Assembly (NCBI GenBank): GCA_021234535.1
Contig: CM037843.1
Span: forward strand, 23,963,911 to 24,027,910
Source: Stichopus chloronotus
Lineage: Eukaryota > Echinodermata > Holothuroidea > Aspidochirotida > Stichopodidae
Length of the DNA: 64,000 nucleotides
Direction of reading: 5' to 3'
Every line of letters starts with the position of its first letter. Positions within the stretch are counted from its first letter, which is position 1. The position numbers and the translations under genes were made by a program. Below, piece after piece: positions 26,213 to 37,714 of this stretch. The notes under the pieces are model-generated. The model had not been told where the DNA came from, did not search any database, and was given only the letters and a program-made list of their open reading frames with translations.

Positions 26213-27364
26213 CGACTCAGTTTGTCTCTGAAAAAAAAACAAAAAAACAAAAACGTGACGTCAGTCGAGGCTTCTTGATAAATCTCTGCAAACGTTATTA
26301 GGTCACTTTTATTACTAAGTCGTGAAAAGTGAATAATGCCATTATGATAGCAAAGCGAAGTATAACGCAGCAGTCGCTACCGATATTTCATATAATTTGC
26401 AACGTGCAAAGAGTAACTAACGGTAAACTATTGACCTTTGAAGGGAGTTATCAGGAAGAGAGTTACGTCAAAAGCGACATTAATACGACGATCAATCACC
26501 TTTAAGTTTCTAATTTTCACCGCACGCAAAAAGAGCGGTAACAAACGCAATCGTCCCCCGTGTTACGATTGTTTTCCACAAAAATGATAGCCCATGTAAG
26601 AATTTGAACTTGCCAAGTGATGTAAATTTTATCGACCGAATTTAGCGAACGTTGCATAACTATATATGCGTGTAGATCACACTATACGTAAATTGTAGCG
26701 AAAACTCCCTAGTTTCGTCCGTCCGACTTTTTTTTTTTGGCTATATATTTGATTACGAAATTCCTTTGATACAACGGAGGGTATTTATCATTTATGCAAC
26801 ATTTTATATTTGGCTACTTCCATCCTGATTATTTTTTTTTTTTGCCATGGTGGCGTCCATTTAACGATTGACTCAGCTGCATCAGGTTAAATAGTTCGTA
26901 GTTTTCAGAACAAACACTTCTGTTCCTTTTGTAACGCCCGGCATATAACGCTGTGGCTTACGTATTTATATAACCTGATGATGTATTAGTTTACACTGCC
27001 AATCTCTCTCTCTTCGGCTCTGGATCATCTAAAACAAAGTTGTAAGTCAATAACTTTGGTCAAACAGTGTAAAAAAAGAAGAGAGAAAACGTTGGTCACT
27101 CTTTTAAACACATGGCCCTAATAATCCTTTGTGATTATTATGATATTAATGCAAACGGGGAGCAACTATATATACATAATGATCTATCCATTCATACGTC
27201 CGTTAAAATGTACTGTGTAGTTTTCAGAAGCTCTAAATTGTTTTGACATTCTGCTACCCCAATGTCTGCAATCCCTGAAGTCCCTAGAAATCGATACAGC
27301 ACACAAAAGTAAAAGGGTGTTCTAAGTTGTTCTCACAAATTTATGAATTGAAAGTTATCATGCC
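26213..27364. other. Noncoding DNA
   Basis: No gene seen. T-rich runs at 26727-26739 and 26830-26843, and a short CT run at 27004-27013. Confidence 0.5.
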
Positions 27365-28500
27365 GGAGAAAATCTAGCAGGATTACCATAAATTGACCTT
27401 CCTGTTTTATCTCCTTCTCAGTTGCACCTCCCTGATGAGATACAATTACATACTGAGTATGACATCGGTCAAAGCTTCTCTTCTTGAGATACGACGCTTA
27501 CAAGAATTTCAGAATGTGGGCCTGTTGACCTCAAACGAACTTTGACCTTCACCAAAAATTATAGGGTTCTTCTACTCAATGTGGTGCGCCAACATACCAA
27601 ATATAAGATTTGTCCAAGCTTCCCTTCTTGAGATATCGTGTTTACAATGTTTTCACAATCTGACCCCTGTTGGCCGCAAATGACCTTTGACCTCCAAGAA
27701 AACGATAGGATTCTTCTACTCAATGTGGTACACCTACATAGTGAATATGATATCTATCAAGGCTTCCCTTTTTCGAGATACATGCTTACAATGTTTTAAC
27801 AATTTGACAACAGTTGACCTTAAATGACCTTTGACCTCACTAAATTACTAGGAATCTTGTACACAATGTGGTTCACCTACATACTAAATATGAGATTTGC
27901 ACAAGCTTCCCTTTTGAAGATAGAGTGTTAACAAGATTTTCACATTTTGACCCTTCTTGACCTCAAATGACCTTTGGCCGCTACTTAAAACAATATGGTC
28001 GTTGTACTCTATGAGATACACCAACATTCTAAAGATGAGATCTGTCCAAGCCTCCTATCTTGATATATTGTGTTTACAATGTTTTCACAATTTGACTCCT
28101 GTCAACCTCAAATGACAATCGACCTCTACTAAAAGTGTTAGGGATCTTGTACTTCATTTGGTACACCTACATACCACATAGGATATTGTCCAACCTTCCC
28201 TTGTAAGATATTTGTGTCTACAAGTTTTTCACATTTTGACCACTGCTGACCTCAAATGACCTTTGACCTCAACTGAAAACTGTAGGATTTTGTACTTCAT
28301 GAGATACACCTACATACCAAGTATAAGATTTGTCCAAGTTTCCCTTCATGAGATTTCGTGTTTACAAGGTAGGGCGTCACGGACATACATACACACGTAC
28401 ACATACATACATACATACATACATACATACATACATACATACATACATACACACACACATATGCATGATTACATAGGTTACGATTATCATCCAAAAAGTT
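27365..28500 (+). repeat. 145-bp tandem array, locus 1, with microsatellite and tail
   Basis: About seven diverged monomers of 143-146 bp. The phrase CAATTTGACC or its variants recurs near 27510, 27656, 27800, 27943, 28088 and 28232. Each monomer reads roughly: TTGACC..., TGACCTTTGACCTC, TACACCTACATACC, GAGATTTGTCCAAGCTTCCC, TTGAGATATCGTGTTTACAA. The last monomer ends at TTTACAAGG (28369). A junction (TAGGGCGTCACGGAC), an ACAT microsatellite (28383-28460) and a tail (ATGCATGATTACATAGG, then a small inverted repeat at 28476-28497) follow. The same order occurs at 37715 and 59690, so I treat the whole as one compound element. No conserved frame: 145 is not a multiple of three. Confidence 0.85.
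28383..28460. repeat. ACAT/AC microsatellite
   Basis: About 13 ACAT units, then AC units. It sits between the last 145-bp monomer and the conserved tail of the compound repeat. The same placement at two other loci shows it is part of that element. Confidence 0.95.
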
Positions 28501-30039
28501 ATTATCCAAAAAGTCTACATCATTCACTCACATGAGTGCATTTTGTTCACCTGAAAGCAACGATCTGTACACCAATCACTCACCAGTGAAATATTCAAGC
28601 TTTTTTCAATTATTGTCGAGTATTGCGCATCTTCTGAAAAGGATTCTTTTTCAGATGGTATACAATTCTTTCCTTTCTCTATTGTTATTTTGAAATAAAA
28701 ATTTATCACTGTGACTTACACAATTCTGCAACAGTCGCCCATAGAAATGCAACTGTCATTACCGTTAACTCTATCCTTTAATGCGATTTGTAGATATCAC
28801 CCCAAAGAATTTTCCTTCGATCCGATCGCTTTCTTACAGAGCTGTCGAAGGCAATGACTTCTTTTTCCTTACATAAAATTACAATGTCTATTGTGTGCTT
28901 CAGGCGCTGACAAATTAATTCAAAGGTTTCGTGACTTGACGCCGACAAAGAATCTTTCAGGATAACACATAGTCATGTTTGTGATATTTCAAACAGGTTT
29001 TAGTCAATAAGAAAGCCAAAGACGTAAAGTAGTAACATAAACAGTGTGTAATTAGTCACAGGAGAAATCATTTGAATAAACTGTCTAAGACAGGAATAAT
29101 TGGAAATTGCACGTGCTTAAGTTGATTCCACAGTGACGTTGAAGGAGTCCAATCTCCTCAAATCAACGGACCCAATTGACTACATGAGGATACTCTGACC
29201 TCATACATTTTGCCAATTGACGCAACTTTCTTTAGCATGTTGCGATTTCAGGGTCACGAAAATGCCACGGAGCCTTACATAACCAGCGACAGACTCAGAA
29301 TCCGTCGCTCGATTAGAATTCCAACTTTTGTCGGGATTTTCTATGACAAAGTTTATCATGTGGGAAAAGTGCCCCGAAACGTTACATTTACAACATCACT
29401 GCTAAGTTGACATCTACTAATGTAGGCCCCTCTGATATAAATATCACTATCTGTTATCTCGTGTCTGTGCATATCCGCTCCCATTGGGGCCTTCAGTCTG
29501 TAACCGGCGTGCCACACATTCGCAAAAAATGCTCCTTCGTGAACAATTTTGGTGACGTCAAGTATGTATGTAGGTATATAGTCTGTCCGCAACCACCCCG
29601 TTAATTACGTTACGTGACCCGTTCTTTAGCATTTACGCCCACTGGAAAGCCTCGACGAATGACATTTCGCGGAACTGTGACTGACATGTGATGCCCAAAA
29701 TCTTTGTTGAATAATGCAAAAAGAGGCTTTCTCTTTTCCACCACGGAGAAATAAGCGGACACTTCGATATTCCATCCCTTTAGAAATTACAAGTTTGTTA
29801 GATATTATGTAGGTAGGATAAATCTATAGAGGAGACTCAGTTATTTCCCAAGGCACAAAAAAAGTGTCTTCCACACTTTCAGCCTAGTCCTCACTCATTT
29901 AGTGATTTAGTTCGATCTTTTTTCTATCTATTCTTGGGTGTCGGTATATAAGCTTGCCGTTCACACCAAAATTGCGAAGTTTAATTTACGTAATCCCTCT
30001 TAATGAACACTTTAGACTATAGCTATTTCACTGTGCACA
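28501..30039. other. Noncoding DNA
   Basis: No gene or clear repeat seen. Open frames are 78 codons or less. Confidence 0.5.
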
Positions 30040-30605
30040 TGCACAACAGACCATCATCAATCAAGCATCATTATGACAGGCTTTCCACTCTGGTTCACTC
30101 TAACTGGAGAAGAGGTTAGACATTTTGCCCTTTTTCAACAAATGGACCCTAACATCCTGACCCAAAATTCCTGAACACTCTGAAGGTACCACTAATGGAG
30201 TATCATTGTGACAAACCATCAGCATTGTAAATTAGAATCTGTGAGAAAAGAATCATTTTGCAAAATTTCATTAAATGGCCCACAAGGGGTCCACATGGGT
30301 CTGGCACCCAAAATTCCTGTAAACCCTGAAGACACCACTAAAAGAGCATCATATGACAAACCATCAACATTGTACAAGAGAATGTGTAGGAGGAGAAGCA
30401 TTTTGCATAATTTCATAAAAAGGTGCCAAAGGGTCCACATGTGACCTTGCACCCGAATTCCTGTACACCCAATTGGTCCATTACCCGGGAACATTGTGTC
30501 TAAGTTTCAAACAAATCCATGAAAGCATGTAGGTGGAGAACGGTTTTAAACAATTGTGGACGACAGATAGAAAGATAGATAGATACTGGATGCTAGATAA
30601 TTTTA
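30040..30605 (+). repeat. Second ~145-bp tandem array family with GATA tail
   Basis: About three and a half diverged monomers. AAAATTCCTG-type phrases recur at about 30166, 30312 and 30456 (146 and 144 bp apart). GAGCATCAT.TGACA..CCATCA and GAGAAGCATTTTGCA phrases recur in register; the first recognisable partial unit is near 30040. After the last monomer a unique segment (AAACAAATCCATGAAAGCAT, then GTAGGTGGAGAACGG, then GTGGACGACAG) leads into a GATA microsatellite (30567-30594). The sequence is unrelated by eye to the 27.4-kb family, but the layout (tandem core, linker, microsatellite) is the same. Confidence 0.75.
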
Positions 30606-30700
30606 CTAGCTGTTAGAACCACACCTATAAACCTTATGTAAAAGGGTCAAATTTCTACTTTTATATATCCTTGTCTTGGTAACTACTTTTAATGATTGTA
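30606..30700. other. Short noncoding spacer
   Basis: Nothing recognised apart from a small CTAG..CTAG inverted pair (30593-30609) next to the GATA microsatellite. Confidence 0.4.
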
Positions 30701-30746
30701 ATGGTTTAAAGGCTTTGAATATCATGGTTTAAAGGCTTTGAATACC
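30701..30746. repeat. 23-bp tandem duplication
   Basis: Two adjacent copies of a 23-base unit beginning ATGGTTTAAAGGCTTTGAAT, differing at one position. The near identity implies a recent local duplication. Confidence 0.9.
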
Positions 30747-31275
30747 ACATCTTTTAGCTCATTAGTATTCAAAACTCCGTCACATCACCAAACGTCATGT
30801 ATATATAAAACATGAGGGAAACAAAAGCTGTTTTTGAACAGTTACGGGGTTACAGGGTTAACAGTTACTTTCAAATTAGGTGCATGCAATTAAAAATGAT
30901 ATCTAGCGCGGATACTCTGATGTGGATAAAAAAGCGAAAAAAAAGAAGGATAAAACCAAAGCAACAACAACAAAAAACAAACAAACATACTGCAGTATTC
31001 CGTGTGGTTTGTCTTGGAAATTTCCTTCTGTCAACACCACTTACATTTTCACATGAATAGATATACATGGCATCCTATAAGGCCCAGCCGTATATTCCTT
31101 GAGTGCTGTAATTATAAGTTTTTGTTTTCTACTTCTAATTACGAGTTACAATTACATGTTAGACCTTTGGTTTTTATTACAAGCCTACACCCACATATAG
31201 AAGTTACACGTATAGATATGTCTATCGTATTTACACTCCTACATGACATAGTACCAGTTCACTCGCTGCCATGTC
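30747..31275. other. Noncoding DNA
   Basis: No gene seen. An A-rich tract with CAACAA and AAAC units lies at about 30930-30990. Confidence 0.5.
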
Positions 31276-31531
31276 ATGCTATTGAAGTCCATATAAGCCA
31301 TGGTACTTAGGTCCTTAGATGTCTTGGCACTTAGGACCTTAGAAGCCGTGATACTTACGTTCCTAGGAGGCATGGTCCTCAAGCCCCTAGATACCTTAGT
31401 ACTTAAGCCCCAAGATGCCTTTGTCCCTAGTCCCTTAGAAACCACGGTACTGGAACCCCTACAAACCTTGAAACTGAGGCGGCAAGATGCGTTGTCACTG
31501 AGGTCCTAGAAGCTATGTTCCCCTACACGCC
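31276..31531. repeat. 24-bp minisatellite, open in frame on both strands
   Basis: Ten or more diverged units on an exact 24-bp step: 31276, 31300, 31324, 31348, 31372, 31396, 31420, 31444, 31468, 31492, then a 23-bp step to a partial unit at 31515. The consensus is near ATGGTACTTAGGCCCTTAGA plus four bases. As 24 is 8 codons, plus frame 31300-31509 reads as 8-residue repeats (MVLRSLDV, LALRTLEA, MVLKPLDT, LVLKPQDA). The minus frame (31239-31445) gives GLSTKxS-like repeats. I see no start context, splice signal or flanking domain, so I call it a minisatellite and keep a repeat-coding exon as a minor alternative. Confidence 0.85.
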
Positions 31532-32472
31532 ATAGACTTTCGTGTGTTTCGTGGGAATTGCATCTGGCCGACCGTTTCAGTGTATGCTTTGCATGCAACA
31601 AATGTGCTATTATAACGATACAACAGTCTTGTCTCCAGGGCATAGTTTGAAGGGATGGACCTACATTTCGACCAAAAACTGCTACACAAGATCTATTCTT
31701 TCATTCCTATAGAATCTTATTTGTCTCATTATGTTATTTCGAAGTTATAATCAGAACACCGCAAAGATCTACCTCATTACGGTTACCAGGAGCCATACAG
31801 AAACTGGCGACAAACTTCTTTCTGCGTCATAATTCCATTAGGTTTTTCCCTATTTATCCAATAATTTAATTACCTCGCAGTATATATTTTTTTATATTAC
31901 TAGAAAAACGGATTGCTTGTGCAACATATGTCAACGCGCAATAATGGTCGTCACACGAAAGTATTCATCAGACGGCATGTTTAATCAAAAACGCAGATAC
32001 ACTAACAAATAAAACAAAACAACGCAAGAATAGAGGAAAGAATAATGTCATAATCTTGTGGTTTATCAATTTCGAAAGAATGGACTGATGCGAATATGAA
32101 ATTAATCGTGTGTACTGCAGCCACAGATGGTACCCCTACTGCGTGTGCATATAAGTTACATAGGTATATATATATGATCCAGAATATTCCAGCACAGAAA
32201 AGTATATACATGACTACCAGATATGATTATCGAGGTTGCTATACAATAACGGTGTGGCATTTGATATGTTGAAGAACATTTCATGCATACGAGCCCGAGA
32301 TACACGGACTGAAGAATCTCGTACGTCAAAAAGGTACCGTGTGCGGTGGAAGTTAAAAAAAAAAACAAACAAACAAAAAATCATCGCCCTTCTCCCCAAA
32401 TATCGTCTACACATCGACTGGGGAAAAATATGTCGAAAATGTTAAGGAAATTGGTGTCACGTGAACTGTACC
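31532..32472. other. Noncoding DNA
   Basis: No gene seen. Short TA runs near 32167-32174. Frames under 71 codons overlap on both strands. Confidence 0.5.
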
Positions 32473-32562
32473 GAAGCCACACATTTTGGTAGGTGTTGGT
32501 AGGCAAGAAAGTGGACGGCGAGTAAAGCTCACTCTAGGTCAACTTAAAATCACTTGAAATTG
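32473..32562 (+). repeat. Dispersed repeat C, copy 1
   Basis: It shares GAAGCCACACATTT at its left end, GGTAGGC..GAAA..G in the middle and CAACTTAAAATC.CT..AAATT at the right end with 47306-47404, in the same order and spacing. The copies are strongly diverged; boundaries and class are uncertain. Confidence 0.45.
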
Positions 32563-33291
32563 TAAAATTGAATGTCAAATCGAATGTACGTCAAAACATG
32601 GTACAAATGTAGTACGTGGACGGTATTTTTACATGTTATTGCAGAACTGCATGTTAGAAGCAAATGACGCGTAAACCTCCACGAAATTAACCCACACATT
32701 TTATCACACGCTCAAATTTTTCTTGACATTCACTGAAGGACACACAGGACTGGTGATGATCCAAACATTTGTTGCACATAATCATTCAGTAAAAAAAAAT
32801 GTTTAGTAATATTTCAAATCACCAAAATTCAGTCACTTTACAAGAACTTCGATGCAACAGAACAAAGTTCAAGCACTTTCAATGCCTTGAAAGTGACAGA
32901 TTTAGACTGAAGTACTTTCCAGGTCCCGCATACCAACCTTTTACATATTACAATAAAGCAAGTGCAACTGATCTAACTTTGGCGTTCCAAGTTAGGTCCG
33001 TAGGCAGATGTTAACACTGTTTATCTTGCCATCGATAATAACTTCACGTAAAATTAGTTTTGTTGCATTTAATCACCGTCCAGTTATAATCCACAATACG
33101 AATCAAGTGACAACACAAAACGGCACCGTGCTAACACGTTGCCGTTTGGCAGTTTGCGTGTCCCATGGATACGTAAATGCTGTTGATGCATATAGTTTGA
33201 CATAATGTCTCAAATCAAATAATTGCCATTATTTGGAAATCTTCACAAAGTTAACCACTTCACGATCCAAACCATACATTTTTTTTTGTCT
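32563..33291. other. Noncoding DNA
   Basis: Nothing recognised. Frames reach 71 codons with no motif. Confidence 0.45.
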
Positions 33292-33336
33292 GGCTGACCT
33301 TATTCAAATTTTTGTTATGGCTGACCTTATTCAAAT
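33292..33336. repeat. 27-bp-spaced local duplication
   Basis: The 18-mer GGCTGACCTTATTCAAAT occurs at 33292-33309 and again at 33319-33336. This is a recent tandem duplication of a 27-bp unit. Confidence 0.85.
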
Positions 33337-33522
33337 AGTCCAACATTCAATCTCTTGTGTCTACGTGAATCATATTTTTGTATCGGATTACCTATTGACA
33401 AGAAAAGAGATCACATTCGAATAAATTACTTGCAGTAACCTATTCCAGCAATGACGAAAAGATGCATGTAGCTAGATTATTTATTTGCAGTCCAAGGGTA
33501 TTTTTTTTTTTATGAACCACTT

Positions 33523-33690
33523 AAGTTAATATTGTACTGTAATACTAATAGATCAGTCTCTTTATGGTTGTGACGATATACCAACCCACAATGCTGCTTT
33601 AAGTGACGTCATCGAGGCATCTTAAATGGAAAATATTGTTTAAGAGAGATCGATAAGGTCAACAGTACTAAATCAATGTACCTCGTGGTT
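33523..33690 (+). repeat. Dispersed repeat D, copy 1
   Basis: The core at 33569-33623 (GTGAC.ATA.CAACCCACA, then TGCTGCTTTAAGTGAC, ATCGAGGCATCTT) aligns with 34034-34085. Upstream phrases AGTTAATATTG and ATCAGT also correspond. No frame is conserved. Confidence 0.6.
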
Positions 33691-33937
33691 TGTAATTAAC
33701 TAATGCGTACAAATACATACAAGCAGATATATCATGGCAACTTATCTTTCAAAACGGTGATGTATCTATTACGCATTTGCTTTGGCTTACACCCCTCCGC
33801 CCGTCGAAATCTAACTTGCTGGACAATATTGGAAAGACAACAATGTTTTGTTCAACGTGTACATGATGGATCTATGGGAAATACTTTTTAAAGGAAAACA
33901 GGCCTACAACTGGTAAATAAAAAGGCGAGAGGGAGCT

Positions 33938-33952
33938 GGGGGGGGGGGGGGG
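33938..33952 (+). repeat. Poly-G run (15)
   Basis: An uninterrupted 15-base G run between the two copies of repeat D. Confidence 0.95.
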
Positions 33953-33995
33953 AGGCTTATCGTGTATAGGCCTACCACCAAGCCTTGTGTTAGAC

Positions 33996-34130
33996 CAGTT
34001 AATTAACATCCTACTGCAGTAGATGAATATCAGTGTGACTATCAACCCCACAGTGCTGTTTTAAGTCACAGGATCAAGGTGTCTTCAATAGAATGAAACA
34101 CCTTATTTGAATGAAACAGGAACTCCGTTT
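33996..34130 (+). repeat. Dispersed repeat D, copy 2
   Basis: The second copy of the 33523 repeat, about 460 bp downstream in the same orientation. Core phrase GTGACTATCAACCCCACAG, then TGCTGTTTTAAGTCACAGGA and ATCAAGGTGTCTT. Either a diverged tandem duplication or two independent insertions. Confidence 0.6.
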
Positions 34131-35619
34131 TGTAAGCATATGTATAGTTTCTTAATACACCTAACTAATTTGATGACACATAGACTAGGAATGATACATT
34201 GTAAGAAGACCTTACGTTTGCAGTTTGCCTTCAGAGGAAACAAACGGGTTACATTCTGCAAAGTATAATATTTTTACAGGCACTGACTTATATATACGTC
34301 AGATACACAGCAAAAATTTCTGTGTTCGACAGGAACCACATTTTCATTATCTCTAAATCGATATAGGAGTAATTCTGGTGAAATTGTTCATCTCTCTGGA
34401 GACGTGTGGGTGCTTGATTTGGAGGAAAATGTTTTCCACTACATCTTCTTTCTTACAGTAGTAGGAGTGTGGCCGTGCAGGATTGGGTATTTGGAGATGT
34501 GTGTGTGTAGTGCATTAACACCCTGTTCAAAGAGCAATTGTGAGTACTTGTCACATGCTGCAAGCTTGTAATAAATAACAGTGAAATAACCTCGTGATCA
34601 CTTATGACTCACATGCATGTAACACTTGTGAGATTTTATTTATTTTTACGGATCTTACGAAACCGCCAAATCTTCAGCGATGTGATGGAGAAAAATCCAG
34701 TGTATACAGTCTTTCCTCTCTGTGTGGTCTTCATGTGACTCGTGGAAACGAGGGGGAATTTTAGGCGGAGTGTTGCACTAAGCACGTGTGGCGCATGCGT
34801 GTGTCATCAAAGGTTATCTGTTTAAAACTATTGCATCATTATTGAGATGCGATTTTCTCTTAAACTGATCACTTTACAGAGTCAAATCAAACTAATGTAC
34901 TTCTTCATTGAGATGGTGACTTTCATACCTTATTTCCTGCTAAGCAACGGAGAGGCTACTGGGAAGGGGGAGAAAACACCCGTACAAAAGCACACTCATA
35001 GCCCCTCCCCCAGGACCCTAATAACTTTGCTGCCCCTCCTTCGAACTAACAAATCTGGCCATGGATCTGCAACTGTCACCGCTGGGATGATTGAAAAGCT
35101 ATTGTTGAAAACGGCAATCTTTTATGTAAATTTTACTTCCGTATGGATTTCTATTTTCACTCTCTTTATCGAGGTATGTTCAAAAATTTTCAGCTTAATT
35201 AAATGCGTCATTTTCTTAAAAGAATCTATGCTATGTGTTCATCATTTCGAAGTTGCACGTCCCACCAGACAAAGTTAATGCAAATCACAGCAGAAGTTAA
35301 AACAACACATTCGCGCATTGAACAGCAAATCGACGAATGTGGACATAGGTGAACGTACACACAGTGATTGTATGGTGAATAACAACGATGATGACGATAA
35401 TAATTCAGGCCTTCAAAGCAATATGTGTGAAACAATTGGTACTAAATGGAAGAGACAGATTGAAGCTCAACGGATAAAGGATATTTCTGTCATCAAACAG
35501 ACTTCCTGCATAGCAGTCTACGCTGTAAAGAACGACGGAAGTGTGGATGAAGCTTGCATTTTACAGTTTCACGACGCATGAATTCAACACCAACACAACA
35601 ATCTTAGATCAAATTTGAC
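34131..35619. other. Noncoding DNA with two moderate open frames
   Basis: Plus-strand frames of 143 codons (34847-35278) and 87 codons (35318-35581) lie here. Neither shows a signal peptide, domain or repeat I recognise, and frames this long are expected by chance across a window of this size. I do not call a gene. Confidence 0.45.
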
Positions 35620-35760
35620 ATCACAAGTTCAGTTTAGATGGGGAAAACCTTAGATTCCTCTTGGATGATAACCCCATCTTACTGTGAGCCGACCGGGAAT
35701 CGAAGCCCAGAACCTCCTGGTTGCTAAGAAGTATTCATCCCACAAAAGCAACTGGGGAAA
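35620..35760 (-). mobile_element. tRNA-derived SINE, minus strand
   Basis: Read on the minus strand, an A-box-like phrase (TTGCTTTTGTGGG, about 35743-35755) is followed about 35 bp later by a good B box, GCTTCGATTCC (35696-35706). The linker CTTAGCAACCAGGAGGTTCT resembles a tRNA anticodon arm region. Beyond the head comes a body with GATGGGGTTATCATCC and AGGTTTTCCCCATC. The tRNA cloverleaf is not intact, so a SINE head fits better than a functional tRNA gene. Body limits are estimated. Confidence 0.65.
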
Positions 35761-37714
35761 TTTCTTTTCTCGATTACAACAGGTTTTTTTTTCATTTCAC
35801 ATACACACCAGACATGATATCGGATCCACACTCTGCTAGGTAGATTAGTATTATAAAATTGGGCTGAATTAGTGTTTCAGTAAAAAAACCTCATCGCTGC
35901 ACAGTCACACAGACCCCCATCTGATACAGCAGTGTAATTCGCACTCAAAAGACTATATACCGGATAGATTATGTAACATTATGATATACCGTTACCTTAC
36001 AATTCTATTTCAATGAAAGAATCTTAAACGATACCCTGGGATATGTTAATTCTAACAGTACCTGCTGTGGATATACCAAACATTTGATTATAATTATTCC
36101 GAGCAAGGATGAAATTCATCAAGGGAATTGCTGCACTATACTGTATCTTTATCTCTCTGTGGATTATCTGGGTCACCGTATATAGCGGTAACTAATGAAG
36201 CGATGCACATTACGAGTGGATGGTCACTTTGAAGTCAGAAGCCACCAAATCGTGCATTGGCCGGCCTTCACATGTTCATGCCAATACATCTAGCCATCAA
36301 ACATGGGGTACTCACAATGAGGAAAACTAAAAGATGAAGAAGGGGAGGAAATGAGGAGAAAAACAGGAAAACCAGGAGATAAAACATCAAATCCGATGAA
36401 AAGACCCAAACCAACATACCTATGTAGTGCATAACCTACCGATTTGATAACTTCATTGGAGTCAATCGAGGGTAGTCGTACCTGGGAGTTCTCCCTTGTC
36501 TTACCGTGTGAACTTCGTTTTGTTGTCTCTCTCTTTTTTTTTGTTTTTTGTTTTGATCCACTGCAACCGTTCAAAATGTTTCATCATCCACAGCTGTCCA
36601 AAGCCCGGATGGATGATGGAATGTTGGGTTTGCGATTATGTTTGCGCATCATCAAATGAGTTCACTCTCACATTCGGAGAGGTGGAAAGGAAGTGAGGGG
36701 GGGGTGCGGGTATAATGAACAATGGACCCCTGTGGAAGGTCACGAATAATCATTACGAATAATGATCATCTATCGTGTGAACAATTTCAATGTAGGTTAT
36801 CTATATCACATATGGGTGGGGGGCTACAAAAATAAAATTCCTACGTGGTCTGCAGGGAGGGATTGGAACAGCGTTAACTCACAGTTTCCTCTTTCGCCTT
36901 TTCGTTGCAATTTTACCCGGGAGAAGCATATTAATGGAGTTATTTGTAGTCTGAGTGGATAGATGTGTATGCATTTACGTGCGCCGGTAGAGCAGAACGC
37001 AGCTTGTTTGTATATTCATTTTCGGCTTCAAATTGAGAATGTCACGAGTAATTATCGAATGTTTTGCTAGATGATAAACAACGTGATGAAAATGCGGACA
37101 ATGACATCGATGGCGTCCCAGAGATCGCAGTAATGTCATGAAAGTCTGATTACAACCTTCCCTGGCAAATTTGGGTTTCAGTCGGTCATTTTGTATTATT
37201 TCATTAATGTCCACACGTATCAACCTCAGTCGATTCAAGATGGGAGATAAAAGATAGAGGATTATGCTTCTTTTTTTTTTATCATCCGCTCATCCTGCTG
37301 TAAGGATGCATGAGTATTTCAGTGGACTTCATAAATTTGGATGCCTTGCAAATGAGTTAACAAATTACAGAAAACTACATGCGTGAATGATTGAACATAG
37401 TCTACGGCTTACGTACAACTATGGATCTACGATTTAACGTGTACGATGTCTGGACGGTACATGGGTGTTGATACGGTCCATACACGTAAAGCGGAAGTTT
37501 GCTAATTGTATTCAAAAGCTAGTAATTGTCTTTGTTTGGTAAGACCATTTTTTTCTTAGGTTGAAGGTAATGTGTCATATGAGACTTTCTGACATGTTAC
37601 TGTAAGACTAGCCTATAGTGGCGTTGACTCGTGTTACCACGCTTTCTGTAAAATTGTCCAATAGGCATGGGAAGGAGGCAGTCTGACTAGAATTACCAAA
37701 AAAGCAATGAGATA
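35761..37714. other. Noncoding DNA
   Basis: No gene seen. G8 at 36697-36704; T-rich runs at 35785-35793 and 37270-37280. Frames are 94 codons or less. Confidence 0.5.

Noticed and set aside
27365..28370. CRISPR-like array
   Set aside because: Monomers are contiguous 145-bp units without spacers, and the genome is eukaryotic.
28297..28535. Tyr/Ile/His or Val/Cys/Met repeat frames on both strands
   Set aside because: Translation of the ACAT microsatellite.
34847..35278. 143-codon plus-strand frame
   Set aside because: No recognisable domain; length within chance expectation for AT-rich DNA of this size.
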